Positions 17,440 through 26,388 of a stretch of 64,000 nucleotides of DNA are shown here, piece by piece; positions within the stretch are counted from its first letter, which is position 1, and each line of letters begins with the position of its first letter. The stretch spans positions 5,518,001 through 5,582,000 of the forward strand of contig OY970201.1 of the NCBI GenBank assembly GCA_963708245.1, written 5' to 3'. The position numbers and the translations under genes are program-made. This stretch comes from CAVYXK01 sp963708245 (GTDB lineage Bacteria > Pseudomonadota > Alphaproteobacteria > Acetobacterales > Acetobacteraceae). Under the pieces are notes generated by a model. That model ran no database searches, was not told the origin of the DNA, and worked only from the letters and a program-made list of their open reading frames with translations.

Positions 17440-17652
17440 ATGAACCTCGTGGACTTGATCATCGTCGCCTGTTCGCTCGCTTCGCCGAGCGCCTGCCAGG
17501 AACGCCACCTGTTGTTCGAATCGCATGGATCTCTCACTGCCTGCATGATGCAGGCGCAACCTTATCTGGCGCAGTGGATCGGCGAGCATCCCGGCCTTCG
17601 CATTGCCAGCTATCGCTGCGACTGGCCGGAGCACGAGGGAGAGAAAACGTAG
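17440..17652 (+). CDS. Small protein of unknown function with conserved cysteines
   Basis: A 70-residue protein with a short hydrophobic N-terminus (MNLVDLIIVACSLASPSACQ), possibly a signal or membrane anchor. The rest has a pattern seen in small alphaproteobacterial proteins near C1 and respiratory genes: a Cys pair near the start, TACMMQAQPYLAQWIGEHPG, and a final YRCDWPE. No catalytic role can be assigned. It lies between fhcC and the cytochrome c gene on the same strand. Confidence 0.6.
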   Translation: MNLVDLIIVACSLASPSACQERHLLFESHGSLTACMMQAQPYLAQWIGEHPGLRIASYRCDWPEHEGEKT

Positions 17653-17721
17653 AGCGAGCCCCCTCCCTGCGGGAGGAGATGGGGAGCGGTCGAAGTGATG
17701 AAACGGGAAGGGGGGAATTGC

Positions 17722-18114
17722 GTGGCACGAATTGCATTGATGGCGGCGGCGCTGCTGGTGGCCGTCAGCGCTAGGGCAATGGCGCAGGATGCAGCCGCGG
17801 GTGAGAAGGACTTCGTGATCTGCCGCGCCTGCCACGAGATCGGGCCGAACGCCAAGATCCTGGTCGGGCCGCCGCTCAACGGCATTGTGGATCGCAAAGC
17901 CGGGACGTATCCGGGTTTCGACTACTCCGCGGCCAACAAGAATTCTGGCATCACCTGGACCAAGGAGGAGCTGACGAAGTATCTCGCCAATCCTCAGGCC
18001 GTTGTGCCCGGCACCAAGATGATCTTCCCTGGGCTGCACAATCCGCAACAGGTGCAGGACGTCATCGCCTATCTCAGCCAGTTTGGGCCGGACGGCCAGA
18101 AGAAGGCGCAATAG
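17722..18114 (+). CDS. Periplasmic class I cytochrome c
   Basis: The best start is GTG 17722, with a GGAAGGGGGG ribosome binding site just before it; an ATG at 17695 is in frame. The product of about 130 residues has a signal peptide ending ARAMAQ, a haem site CRACH (Cys34, Cys37, His38), and the Met ligand in GTKMIFPGL. This is the pattern of c2/c550-type electron carriers. Its place after the fhc genes and within 13 kb of the PQQ dehydrogenase makes it a candidate electron acceptor for periplasmic oxidation. The end overlaps the dihydropteroate synthase open frame. Confidence 0.88.
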   Translation: MARIALMAAALLVAVSARAMAQDAAAGEKDFVICRACHEIGPNAKILVGPPLNGIVDRKAGTYPGFDYSAANKNSGITWTKEELTKYLANPQAVVPGTKMIFPGLHNPQQVQDVIAYLSQFGPDGQKKAQ

Positions 18115-18994
18115 CACGACCCGAGCGCATGATACGGAAGGCGAGGCATCGGCCGGGCCATATCGTGACTGGGCCGGCCTGACGCTCGACCGCCCGCGCG
18201 TCATGGGCGTGTTGAACGTCACGCCCGATAGTTTCAGTGACGGCGGTGAGTATCTCGATCCCGCACAGGCGATTGCCGTCGGGCTGCGCCTGGCGGAAGA
18301 GGGCGCCGACATCATCGATGTGGGCGGTGAGTCGACGCGTCCGGGTGCGTCCGCGGTTCCCGCCGAGCTGGAGCAAGCGCGCATCCTGCCGGTGATTCGC
18401 GCTTTGGCGGAGCGCGGGCTGTGCATGTCGGTCGACACACGCAATGCCTCGACGATGGCGGAAGCCCTCGATGCCGGCGCGGCGATCGTCAACGACATTT
18501 CCGCCCTGACCCATGATCCACGGGCACGCGCGGTGGTTGCCGAGCGCGGCTGCCCGGTGGTGCTGATGCACATGCGCGGCGGGCCCGACACGATGGAGGG
18601 TCTCGCTGTTTATGACGATGTGGTCGCCGAGGTGCGGCGCGAACTCGCCGCGCATGTCGATGCCGCCGAGCAGGCCGGAATACGGCGCGAGAGCATCGCG
18701 CTCGATCCAGGCATCAGCTTCGCCAAACGCTGGGAGCAGAACACGACGTTGCTGCGCGGGATTCCGCGCCTGGTTGAGCTCGGCTTTCCGATCCTGGTCG
18801 GCGTGTCGCGGAAGCTGATTGTCCGGTCGTTGCCGGGGGGCGATGAGCCGAAGGACCGCTTCCCCGGCTCCCTCGCGGCGGGATTGTTCGCGGTAGCGCA
18901 GGGGGCATCGATCCTGCGTGTCCATGACGTTGCCGGGACCGTGCAGGCCCTGCGCACCTGGACGGTGCTGGACGGCACGGCCGAGATGCCGTGA
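18083..18994 (+). CDS. folP: Dihydropteroate synthase
   Basis: A TIM-barrel enzyme of about 300 residues that joins a pterin pyrophosphate to p-aminobenzoate or a related aryl group. Hallmarks are all present: GVLNVTPDSFSDGG, IDVGGESTRPGA, SVDTRNA, VNDISAL, DPGISFAKRWEQN, VGVSRK and RVHDVAGT. The true start is unclear. The conserved part begins near 18150, while the first ATG (18083) lies inside the cytochrome gene, so the N-terminal 30 residues may not be real. Being in an H4MPT gene cluster, it may be a paralogue serving methanopterin synthesis, although an ordinary folate role is equally allowed. Confidence 0.92.
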   Translation: MGRTARRRRNSTTRAHDTEGEASAGPYRDWAGLTLDRPRVMGVLNVTPDSFSDGGEYLDPAQAIAVGLRLAEEGADIIDVGGESTRPGASAVPAELEQARILPVIRALAERGLCMSVDTRNASTMAEALDAGAAIVNDISALTHDPRARAVVAERGCPVVLMHMRGGPDTMEGLAVYDDVVAEVRRELAAHVDAAEQAGIRRESIALDPGISFAKRWEQNTTLLRGIPRLVELGFPILVGVSRKLIVRSLPGGDEPKDRFPGSLAAGLFAVAQGASILRVHDVAGTVQALRTWTVLDGTAEMP

Positions 18995-19001
18995 CGACCG
19001 C

Positions 19002-19263
19002 ATGCAGGCGGATCACCTGCTGGACTTATGTGACCTGAACGTTCATTTCCTGACCGATCAGGGAATCAGCCACGCGGTTGATGGTGTCTCGCTCCGCATC
19101 CGCTGCGGCGAGACGGTGGCGCTGATCAGCGAGTCCGGCGCCGGCGAGCCCGCGACCGGGCTCGCGGCGATGGGGCTGATCCCCGGCGGACCAGGCGTGT
19201 CCACACGATCGGCGATCAGATCGCCGATGCGGTGATGTCTCAGAAGGCCGGGCTGGGGCTATT
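19002..19263 (+). pseudogene. Remnant of a dipeptide ABC transporter ATPase gene (DppD-like)
   Basis: From ATG 19002 the frame reads like the N-terminus of a DppD/OppD ATPase (LLDLCDLNVHFLTDQGISHA, then VDGVSLRI). The Walker A is ruined: ISESGAGEPATG instead of the expected GESGSGKS. After GLIPGGPG the frame changes, and VHTIGDQIADAVMSQ appears. In intact proteins this lies about 60 residues further on, so an internal deletion joins two parts. The rest of the gene is missing. Eroded dppA, dppB and dppC remains lie at 38.5-40.2 kb. Confidence 0.75.
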
Positions 19264-19654
19264 CCGTAGCGAACGCCCGTTCGATCTCGCTGACCAACAA
19301 GGCAGCGTCGATCGGTTTCGAAAGAATCGGACCCAACGCTTGCTTCTCGACGCCTGGGATGTCGTAGCCGGTCATATAGACCACCTTCATATCGTGTCGG
19401 CGCATCCGTGCCATCCGAGACAGCGCAATACCATTGACACTGGCCGGCATCACGAGGTCGGTGAGAAGGAGATCGACCGGGCGGGTGGCGTCCAGCACCT
19501 CCAGCGCTACCCGAAAATCGGTCGCAACGGTAACCTCGAACCCAGCGCGTCGCAGGGACGCCCCGAGCGCCGCACCCAAGGGGGCATCGTCCTCAACCAG
19601 GAGAATGTGCTTCTTGCCGGCCGCCGAACCTGGCTCTGCCGAGTCTCCGCTCAT
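19259..19654 (-). CDS. Single-domain response regulator (receiver only)
   Basis: A 131-residue receiver domain without an output domain. The acidic pair (LLVEDDAP), the phospho-acceptor Asp in DLLLTDLVMPASVNG, the Thr in VVYMTGYD and the Lys in ILSKPID are all present. An N-terminal tail of about 13 residues precedes it. Such stand-alone receivers relay phosphate or tune histidine kinases. It is divergent from the rsbR gene (185-bp gap). With two hybrid kinases encoded in the same module, it may be a partner of one of them. The 3' end touches the dppD remnant. Confidence 0.88.
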   Translation of the reverse strand: MSGDSAEPGSAAGKKHILLVEDDAPLGAALGASLRRAGFEVTVATDFRVALEVLDATRPVDLLLTDLVMPASVNGIALSRMARMRRHDMKVVYMTGYDIPGVEKQALGPILSKPIDAALLVSEIERAFATE

Positions 19655-19839
19655 TGCGCTCCTTTTTTCCTGAGTCGCAAAGAAGGCGTATATGACCCAC
19701 TGCGGAATTGTGCAAGATCAAACGAACCAGGACTGCCGGGAGGAAGGCGCGGGCCCCCGCTTCAGCACCATTGTGCTCCGGAGCTGGCCAATATCCGCGC
19801 GCAAAGCCGACCACGGCGGTCGGGAAATGAGAGTTCTGT

Positions 19840-20724
19840 ATGTCCGATAACAACCTCGTGATTGCCGCACTGATCGAGAAACACAAGCAGATGCTGCTGC
19901 GCGGTTGGATGGCTGTTGCCCAGAAGCGCGGCAGCCGTGCACGCGATCCTAGCGTCGACGCCGCGAACGCTGATCTCTCCAAGCGCTTCCTCGATCAACT
20001 GTACGCAGGCACCGTGAGCGGGAAGTTTGATGACATCACCACCCCGGCTTGGGCCGAAATGCGCGACCTGCTGGAGGACTTCTCCCGTGCCCGCGTGGCG
20101 CAGGGATTCAGCCCGAGCGAGACGGCCACTTTCGTCTTCTCGTTCAAGGAGCCGCTGTTCGAGATGCTGCGGCGCGAGCTCGCCGCGGATGCGGATCAGC
20201 TCGCAGACCAGATCTGGAATCTCACCCGCCTGCTCGATCAACTGGGCCTGTACACCATCGCTTGCTACGTACGGACCCGCGAAGAGGTGATAGGTCGGCA
20301 GCAACAGGAGCTTCTCGAACTGTCCACCCCGGTGGTGGAACTCTGGGATGGCATCCTTGCGTTGCCACTGATCGGCACGCTCGACAGTGCGCGGACGCAG
20401 ACCGTCATGGAAAATCTGCTGGAGCGCATCGTCAGCTCGGGAGCAGAAATCGCCATCATCGACATCACCGGGGTTCCGACCGTTGACACACTGGTGGCGC
20501 AGCATTTGATCAAGACGATTTCGGCTGCCCGGCTCATGGGTGCCGACTGTATCCTCAGCGGCATACGGCCGCAGATCGCCCAGACGATCGTTCATCTCGG
20601 CCTGGAGCTGAACGTGGTGTCAAAGGCGACCATGGCCGATGCGCTTCGACTGGCCCTGCGGCGTTCCGGCAGAGCGGTGGTCGATCGGCACAGACCGACG
20701 GAGACCAGGACTTCGTCCGAATGA
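19840..20724 (+). CDS. rsbR: RsbR-type stressosome sensor protein
   Basis: A 294-residue protein with an N-terminal helical RsbRD-type sensor domain (about 1-150), a linker QQQELLELSTPVVELWDGI, and a C-terminal STAS domain (about 165-280). The STAS phosphorylation region IIDITGVPTVDTLVA contains Thr217, which aligns with the regulatory Thr of Bacillus RsbR. RsbR and RsbS build a 1.8-MDa complex that holds RsbT until stress. The signal sensed is not known. It starts the gene run rsbR-rsbS-rsbT-phosphatase-kinases, and overlaps rsbS by 4 bp. Confidence 0.93.
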   Translation: MSDNNLVIAALIEKHKQMLLRGWMAVAQKRGSRARDPSVDAANADLSKRFLDQLYAGTVSGKFDDITTPAWAEMRDLLEDFSRARVAQGFSPSETATFVFSFKEPLFEMLRRELAADADQLADQIWNLTRLLDQLGLYTIACYVRTREEVIGRQQQELLELSTPVVELWDGILALPLIGTLDSARTQTVMENLLERIVSSGAEIAIIDITGVPTVDTLVAQHLIKTISAARLMGADCILSGIRPQIAQTIVHLGLELNVVSKATMADALRLALRRSGRAVVDRHRPTETRTSSE

Positions 20725-21107
20725 GCGAAATACCGATCCTCAAGATCGGCGATTGCCTGTTGGTCTCGATCCAGGTCGACATGCACGACCGCCTGGCCAT
20801 GTCGCTGCAAGACGATCTGACGCAGCGCATCGTGGCCGACCGAGCGCGCGGCGTGATGATCGACATATCCGCGCTAGAGATCGTCAATTCCTTCATCGGC
20901 CGCATGCTGAACAATATTGCCGCCATGTCGCGGGTGCTTGACGCCGTCACTGTGGTCGTTGGCATGCGGCCTGCAGTTGCGATTACGCTGGTCGAACTTG
21001 GCCTGGCCCTCACCGGTGTTCGCACAGCGTTGAATGTGGATAAAGGTCTCGCCCTGATCCGGAGCATCATTGACAATTCTGAGCGCTCGGATGCTCGTCG
21101 AGACTGA
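20721..21107 (+). CDS. rsbS: RsbS-type STAS-domain stressosome protein
   Basis: A 128-residue single STAS domain. The phosphorylatable serine is Ser57 in IDISALEIVNSFIGRML, at the place of Ser59 in Bacillus RsbS. It forms the stressosome core with RsbR and is phosphorylated by RsbT. Start ATG overlaps the rsbR stop (4 bp), and its 3' end overlaps rsbT by 17 bp, so the three are translationally coupled. Confidence 0.93.
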   Translation: MSEIPILKIGDCLLVSIQVDMHDRLAMSLQDDLTQRIVADRARGVMIDISALEIVNSFIGRMLNNIAAMSRVLDAVTVVVGMRPAVAITLVELGLALTGVRTALNVDKGLALIRSIIDNSERSDARRD

Positions 21108-21495
21108 TGAAACCATGCCACTACGCACCTCGGATGACGTAGTGAGGGTGCGGCAAGCGGTCAGGTTACGGGCTGTCGCGGCGGAGTTCAGTCTGGTGGA
21201 TCAAACCAAGATTGTCACCGCCGCGAGCGAGATCGCCCGCAACACCGTTGATTACGGCGGTGGCGGCACGCTGCGAATCGAGGTGCTGCGGGACGGGCGG
21301 CGGCGTGGTGTTCGACTTACCTTCGCGGACCAAGGTCCCGGCATTGCCGACATCGACTTGGCGATGAAGGATGGGTACACTACCGGAAAAGGGCTCGGGC
21401 TCGGCCTGAGCGGATCCAAGCGGCTGTCGAATGAATTCGATATCAAATCCTCGCCTGGGCAGGGAACCGTGGTCACTTTAGCGCGTTGGAAATGA
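21091..21495 (+). CDS. rsbT: RsbT-type serine/threonine kinase (anti-sigma factor-like ATPase)
   Basis: Read from ATG 21091 the protein has 134 residues; a TTG at 21070 is the other possibility. It has the GHKL ATPase boxes: N-box EIARNTVDYGGGG, G1 box DQGPGI, and G2 box GKGLGLGLSGSKRL. RsbT phosphorylates RsbR and RsbS, leaves the stressosome, and then activates a downstream partner. In Bacillus this partner is the RsbU phosphatase. Here no sigmaB gene is present, so the partner may be the adjacent phosphatase or the kinases. Confidence 0.93.
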   Translation: MLVETDETMPLRTSDDVVRVRQAVRLRAVAAEFSLVDQTKIVTAASEIARNTVDYGGGGTLRIEVLRDGRRRGVRLTFADQGPGIADIDLAMKDGYTTGKGLGLGLSGSKRLSNEFDIKSSPGQGTVVTLARWK

Positions 21496-21496
21496 C

Positions 21497-22483
21497 GTGA
21501 TCACCGCCGTCGCCGACACAAGCCAAGTCGCGGAAGCTCGTCGCCTGGTCGGGGAATTTGCTCGCCGCGCCGGAATGGTCGAGGCACGCGCCGCCCAGGT
21601 GGCGATCGTCGTCACCGAACTGGCAACCAACCTGCTCAAGCATGCCGGCGGCGGGCAAATTTTGGCGACACGCTACGACGACCATGGAGGCGCTGGCCTG
21701 GAACTGCTGGTGCTGGATCGCGGCAACGGCATGAGCGACGTCGGACGCTGCATGGATGACGGGTATTCCACAGCGGGCAGCCCCGGTACCGGCCTCGGTG
21801 CGGTCGCGCGGCTGGCCGACGAGTTGCGGATATACTCGCGCCCCGGCCTTGGCAGCGCGATCATGGTGCGCTTCTTACAGGATGCAGTCCGCGGCAAACG
21901 CCGTACCCTGATCGGCGCGGCCATCGCGCCGTATCCGGGGGAGCAGGTCTGCGGCGATCACTGGTCGTTCAGCGAGACAGCACAGGACCGCACCATCGCA
22001 CTTGTGGACGGTGCCGGCCATGGCGCGGAGGCGGCACGGGCCGCCGAGACCGCGGTTCAAACCTTTCTCGCGCACGCCGAAGCTTCCTGCACGGAAGTGG
22101 TGGAACGCATGCATCGCGCGCTGATGCCGACGCGCGGCGCGGCGGTGGCTATCGCCCGTATTGATGACGTGGCACGGACGGTGCGATATGTCGGCGTCGG
22201 CAATATTTGCGGTGTGCTGGTGGCGAACGACGGTGTTCGGCACATGGTGTCGCACAACGGCACAGCCGGCCATATGGCCCCGCGAATTCGGGAATTCACC
22301 TATGATTTCGTGGCCGATCCATTAGTGATCCTGCACTCCGACGGGTTGACCAGTCGCTGGGGTCTTGACTCCTACCCCGGGCTCGCCAGCCAGCATCCCT
22401 CGCTCGTCGCCGGCGTCCTGTTGCGCGACCACCGGCGGGGTCGCGACGACGCATCAGTGGTCGCCATGCGGGCATTGTTGTAG
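21497..22483 (+). CDS. ATP-binding SpoIIE-family protein phosphatase (RsbX-like, with GHKL domain)
   Basis: A 328-residue protein with a GTG start one base after the rsbT stop. Residues 1-130 form a second RsbT/RsbW-like ATPase domain (ELATNLLKHAGGGQ, DRGNGMSD, SPGTGLGAVARL). Residues 145-328 form a PP2C/SpoIIE phosphatase (QVCGDHWS, LVDGAGHGAEAA, ILHSDGLTSRW, GRDDASVVAM) with the metal-binding Asp residues. By analogy with RsbX it would remove phosphate from RsbR/RsbS and reset the stressosome. The fused kinase domain suggests it may do both reactions or be controlled by nucleotide. Confidence 0.9.
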   Translation: MITAVADTSQVAEARRLVGEFARRAGMVEARAAQVAIVVTELATNLLKHAGGGQILATRYDDHGGAGLELLVLDRGNGMSDVGRCMDDGYSTAGSPGTGLGAVARLADELRIYSRPGLGSAIMVRFLQDAVRGKRRTLIGAAIAPYPGEQVCGDHWSFSETAQDRTIALVDGAGHGAEAARAAETAVQTFLAHAEASCTEVVERMHRALMPTRGAAVAIARIDDVARTVRYVGVGNICGVLVANDGVRHMVSHNGTAGHMAPRIREFTYDFVADPLVILHSDGLTSRWGLDSYPGLASQHPSLVAGVLLRDHRRGRDDASVVAMRALL

Positions 22484-22492
22484 GTTGATACC

Positions 22493-24649
22493 ATGAATGC
22501 GCGCCTCCTGATGATCGCGATCGGCGTGGAGACTGACATCGTCCTGGTCCGTAAACGGACCAGACGCTTGGCGGAACTCATCGGCTTCGACGCCCAGGAT
22601 CAGACGCGGATCACGACGGCGGTTTCGGAGATCGCCCGCAACGCCTTCGAATACGCCGGAGGCGGTCAGATCGAGTTCCGGTTGATCGGTGACAAGGCGC
22701 CGCAGACATTTACCATAAGCGTGCGCGATCGGGGACCGGGCATCGCCAACGTGCAGACGATCCTCGCGGGATTGCACAAATCAGCGACCGGCATGGGCCT
22801 CGGTCTGCTGGGCGCGCGCCGCCTGATGGACGAGTTCCACATAGACACGAAACCGGGCCATGGCACCACCGTCTGGCTGGGAAAGCTCCTGCCGCCACGC
22901 GCGCCGCTGGTCACGGCCTCGGCGCTCAAGGCGCTCGCGGAAGAGTTGGCGGCGGATGGGCCCGCGGATGCCATGGAGGAGATCCGCCAGCAGAACCAGC
23001 AGATCCTGGCGCAGATGGACGAGTTGAAGTCGCGTCACGAGGATCTGGAAAAACTCAATCAGGAACTGCAGGACACCAACCGGGGCGTCGTTGCGCTCTA
23101 TGCCGAACTCGATGAGCGCGCGGACCATCTGCGCCGAGCGGATGAACTCAAGTCGAAATTCCTATCGCACATGAGCCACGAATTCCGCACGCCGCTCAAT
23201 TCTATCATGGCTCTCTCGCGGCTCCTGCTGGACCATGTCGATGGTGCTCTGACCGCAGAGCAGGAGACGCAGGTCCGGTACATTCGGAAGGCGGCAGAGA
23301 ATCTGACGGAATTGGTGGATGACTTGCTCGATCTGGCCAAGGTCGAAGCAGGCAAGACTGTCGTCATAGCCTCCAAGTTCGCTCCCAGCTCGTTGTTCGG
23401 GGCCCTCCGCGGAATGCTGCGGCCCTTGCTGGTCGGCGATTCCGTCACGCTGGTATTTGATGACGCGTCCAACGTGCCGCCGCTTGACACCGACGAAGGC
23501 AAGGTTTCGCAGATCGTGCGCAACTTCATCTCGAATGCCATCAAGTTCACCGAGCGTGGTGAAGTGCGGGTATGGGCGACCACGGACGCGGCAGCCGACA
23601 CTGTCACGTTCCACGTGCGCGATACCGGCATCGGTATCGCCACGAGCGATCTTGAACTGATCTTCCAGGAATTCGGCCAAGTCGCGCACCGACTGCAGTC
23701 CCGCGTGAAAGGGACCGGCCTTGGCTTGCCGCTCGCGAGAAAACTGGCAGAGCTGCTCGGCGGGAAGATTACGGTCGCGAGCAAACTTGGCGAAGGGTCA
23801 ACCTTCTCGGTCACGTTGCCGCGATGTTACCCCAAGACCGTCGGACCTGCCGATGACGTGGCGGCGGTGTGGAACCTGGAGGCCGGCGAGATTCCGGTGA
23901 TCGCAGTAGAAGATGATCCGGCCGATGCGTTTACTCTGGAGCGCCTGCTCGCCAGCACAAAATACCAACTGCTCTGCGCCAGGTCGATACGGCAGGCCCA
24001 GGAAATCCTGCAACACGTCACGCCAGCCGCGGTCCTGCTCGACGTCGTGCTGGTGGGCGACGAGAGCTGGCGTCTGATGCTGCAACTCAAGCAGCAGGAG
24101 GCTTTAGCGGACATTCCGTTGATCGTCATGTCCTCGGTAGGCGAGCAGAACAAAGCGCTCCATTTGGGAGCGGACGAATACCTGGCCAAGCCGGTGGATG
24201 GCAGGATGCTGATCGAGCTGCTCGATCGCCTGACTGGCCGACAGCCGATCACGAAAGTTCTACTGATCGATGACGAGGACGTGACCAGCTATTTGGTGCG
24301 CCAGTTGCTGCCACGGAGCCGTTATAGCCTATGTTCAGCAAGCAATGGCAGGGAGGGATTACGTCAGCTGCAGGACGAGCAGCCGGACGTCGTCTTGCTC
24401 GATCTGAAGATGCCGGAGATGGACGGCTACGAATATCTTGAGCGGGTTCACGAGAATGCGATTAGGGCCGGGGTTTCAGTTCCCAATGTTCCGATTATCG
24501 TAATGACTTCTGCCGTTCTCGATGCGAGCGAACGTACGTTGCTGCACCGCCACACTGCCACAATTCTGCCTAAATCAGAGCTTTCGTCCGACACGCTTGT
24601 CGATACGATCGAGAGTGTACTAGATGGTACTCGGCCCGAGGTAGGGTAA
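22493..24649 (+). CDS. Hybrid histidine kinase with an N-terminal RsbT-like domain and two receivers
   Basis: A 718-residue protein. Domains in order: an RsbT-like GHKL domain (about 1-132, SEIARNAFEYAGGGQ, RDRGPGI, GMGLGLLGARRL), a coiled coil (about 160-220), HisKA with His229 in SHMSHEFRTP, HATPase_c (about 330-445, N-box with Asn344 and Asn348, GTGLGLPLARK), receiver 1 with Asp517 (LLDVVLVGDE), and receiver 2 with Asp637 (LLDLKMPEMDG). There are no membrane segments, so it is cytoplasmic. The N-terminal domain closely resembles the product of rsbT two genes upstream. This suggests that it docks to the stressosome and turns stress release into phosphorelay. Its last base is the first base of the next gene. 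Confidence 0.92.
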   Translation: MNARLLMIAIGVETDIVLVRKRTRRLAELIGFDAQDQTRITTAVSEIARNAFEYAGGGQIEFRLIGDKAPQTFTISVRDRGPGIANVQTILAGLHKSATGMGLGLLGARRLMDEFHIDTKPGHGTTVWLGKLLPPRAPLVTASALKALAEELAADGPADAMEEIRQQNQQILAQMDELKSRHEDLEKLNQELQDTNRGVVALYAELDERADHLRRADELKSKFLSHMSHEFRTPLNSIMALSRLLLDHVDGALTAEQETQVRYIRKAAENLTELVDDLLDLAKVEAGKTVVIASKFAPSSLFGALRGMLRPLLVGDSVTLVFDDASNVPPLDTDEGKVSQIVRNFISNAIKFTERGEVRVWATTDAAADTVTFHVRDTGIGIATSDLELIFQEFGQVAHRLQSRVKGTGLGLPLARKLAELLGGKITVASKLGEGSTFSVTLPRCYPKTVGPADDVAAVWNLEAGEIPVIAVEDDPADAFTLERLLASTKYQLLCARSIRQAQEILQHVTPAAVLLDVVLVGDESWRLMLQLKQQEALADIPLIVMSSVGEQNKALHLGADEYLAKPVDGRMLIELLDRLTGRQPITKVLLIDDEDVTSYLVRQLLPRSRYSLCSASNGREGLRQLQDEQPDVVLLDLKMPEMDGYEYLERVHENAIRAGVSVPNVPIIVMTSAVLDASERTLLHRHTATILPKSELSSDTLVDTIESVLDGTRPEVG

Positions 24650-26299
24650 TGAGCAACGCGGTTCTCGTCGTCGACGATGACGCCGGCAGCCGCTACCTGA
24701 AGGCGCACATCCTTCGAAAGAATGGGTACAAGGTCGCAGAGGCGGCAACCGGACGTGACGCGATCGGGCATTGCGAAGCCGCCTCACCGGGCTTGGTATT
24801 GCTTGACGTGCGGTTGCCGGACATTCATGGCGTTGAAGTTTGCCGCCAGATCAAGGCTATTGTCTCCGGCGTCACAGTGCTGCAGACTTCCGCGGCCATC
24901 ACCAGCCCGTTCGACCGCGCGCTGGCACTGGAAGGTGGCGCCGACGGCTTTCTGGTGGAGCCGATTGAGCCCGAGGAACTGCTGGCGACCGTGACGGCCC
25001 TGCTGAGGATGCGGGGCGCGGAACAGGCCCTGCGCCGCGCGAACGAGACGCTGGAGAATGCGGTCGCTGAGCGCACCAGGGAGTTGACCGAGGCCAACCG
25101 TCAACTGGAAATTGAAATCGCCGAGCGCCGCAGGGCGGAGGAAGTGCTTTGGCATACACAGAAGCTGGAGATGGTTGGCCAGCTTACCGGCGGCATTGCG
25201 CATGATTTCAATAATCTACTGGCGGTTATCGTCGGCAGCATGGAGATCATCCGTGCGGCATTCGAAGCTGGAGGCGAGCTGCCGCGGCCCAAAATTCTGC
25301 GCCTGCTGGCTGGATGCGAAGCCGCGACAGACCGCGCGACCAAGCTCACCCAACAATTGCTTGCCTTCGCGAGACGCAGTACCCTGCGGCTAGATGTCGT
25401 GACGCTCGACGAAGTCATCGTCAGCTATGAGCCATTCCTCCGGAGGGCTCTTGGCGAGCCGATCTCACTTCACCTAAGGTCTCAATCCGGATTGTGGCCT
25501 TGCCGGATCGACCCAGGTACAGTTCGAAGCGGCTGTCCTCAACCTTGTGGTCAATGCTCGCGATGCTATGCCTATGGGCGGCGAACTGGAGATCGCGACC
25601 AGCAACGTGACGATCGACAGTGCGGAGGCGGCCCGGACAGCCGAACTGACGGCGGGCGATTATGTGCGGGTGAGGGTAACCGACACCGGCTCAGGGATGG
25701 CCCCGGAAGTCGCCGCGCATGCGTTCGAGCCGTTCTTCACGACCAAGGAAGTCGGCAAGGGCACTGGCCTCGGGTTGAGTCAGGTCTATGGCTTCGTCAA
25801 GCAGTCGGGCGGCCACATCACTGTCGATACCAAACCAGGCGCTGGCACGACGTTTTGCTTGTATCTGCCCCGCTGCGATCACGTGGAGCGGGTCTGCGAC
25901 CGAGAGAAGAAAGGAGCCACGGGACCGCCAACCGGGAGCGAAACCGTTCTGGTGGTCGAAGACAGCCCCGAGGTGTTGGAACTCGCGCGGACCGCCATCA
26001 GCGACTTGGGCTATCGCGTCCTAAGCGCGCAGGATGGGCCGTCGGCGCTGGACATCATTCAACATGACCCGCAGATCGATCTGCTGTTCAGCGATGTTGT
26101 CATGCCCGGTGGGATGAACGGCTTCGATCTGATCAGCAAGGCGCGCGCTATTAGGGGCGGGTTAAGGGCACTACTCGCGTCAGGCTACGCGAACGTTCAT
26201 AGGCCCGGCACCGATCGTCCGAACGTGCCACTGCTGCTAAAGCCATACCGCCGCGACGACCTGGCGAAGTGTATCCGCGAGGCACTCGATCAGGCCTGA
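24649..26299 (+). pseudogene. Second hybrid histidine kinase (receiver-kinase-receiver), 1-bp frameshift
   Basis: Starts at ATG 24649. An N-terminal receiver (Asp53 in LLDVRLPDIHG) is followed by a coiled coil, then HisKA with His185 in GGIAHDFNNLLAV. After CRIDP (about 25515) the frame breaks. The other frame gives VQFEAAVLNLVVNARDAMP, the HATPase domain (DTGSGMAPE, FTTKEVGKGTGLGLS) and a final receiver (LLFSDVVMPGGMNG), ending at 26299. An extra G in CCCAGGTAC accounts for the shift. Without it the protein would be about 549 residues and complete. As given, translation would stop at 26067 without an ATPase domain. Either a sequencing error or a recent inactivation is possible. Confidence 0.85.
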
Positions 26300-26388
26300 A
26301 TTCTACCGCGCGCATGCGGTCCCAGCTACAATTCCGGGAGACGATCGCGGCGGCATATCAGGCAAGCAGCATCTTGCCGCCGTGTCTT

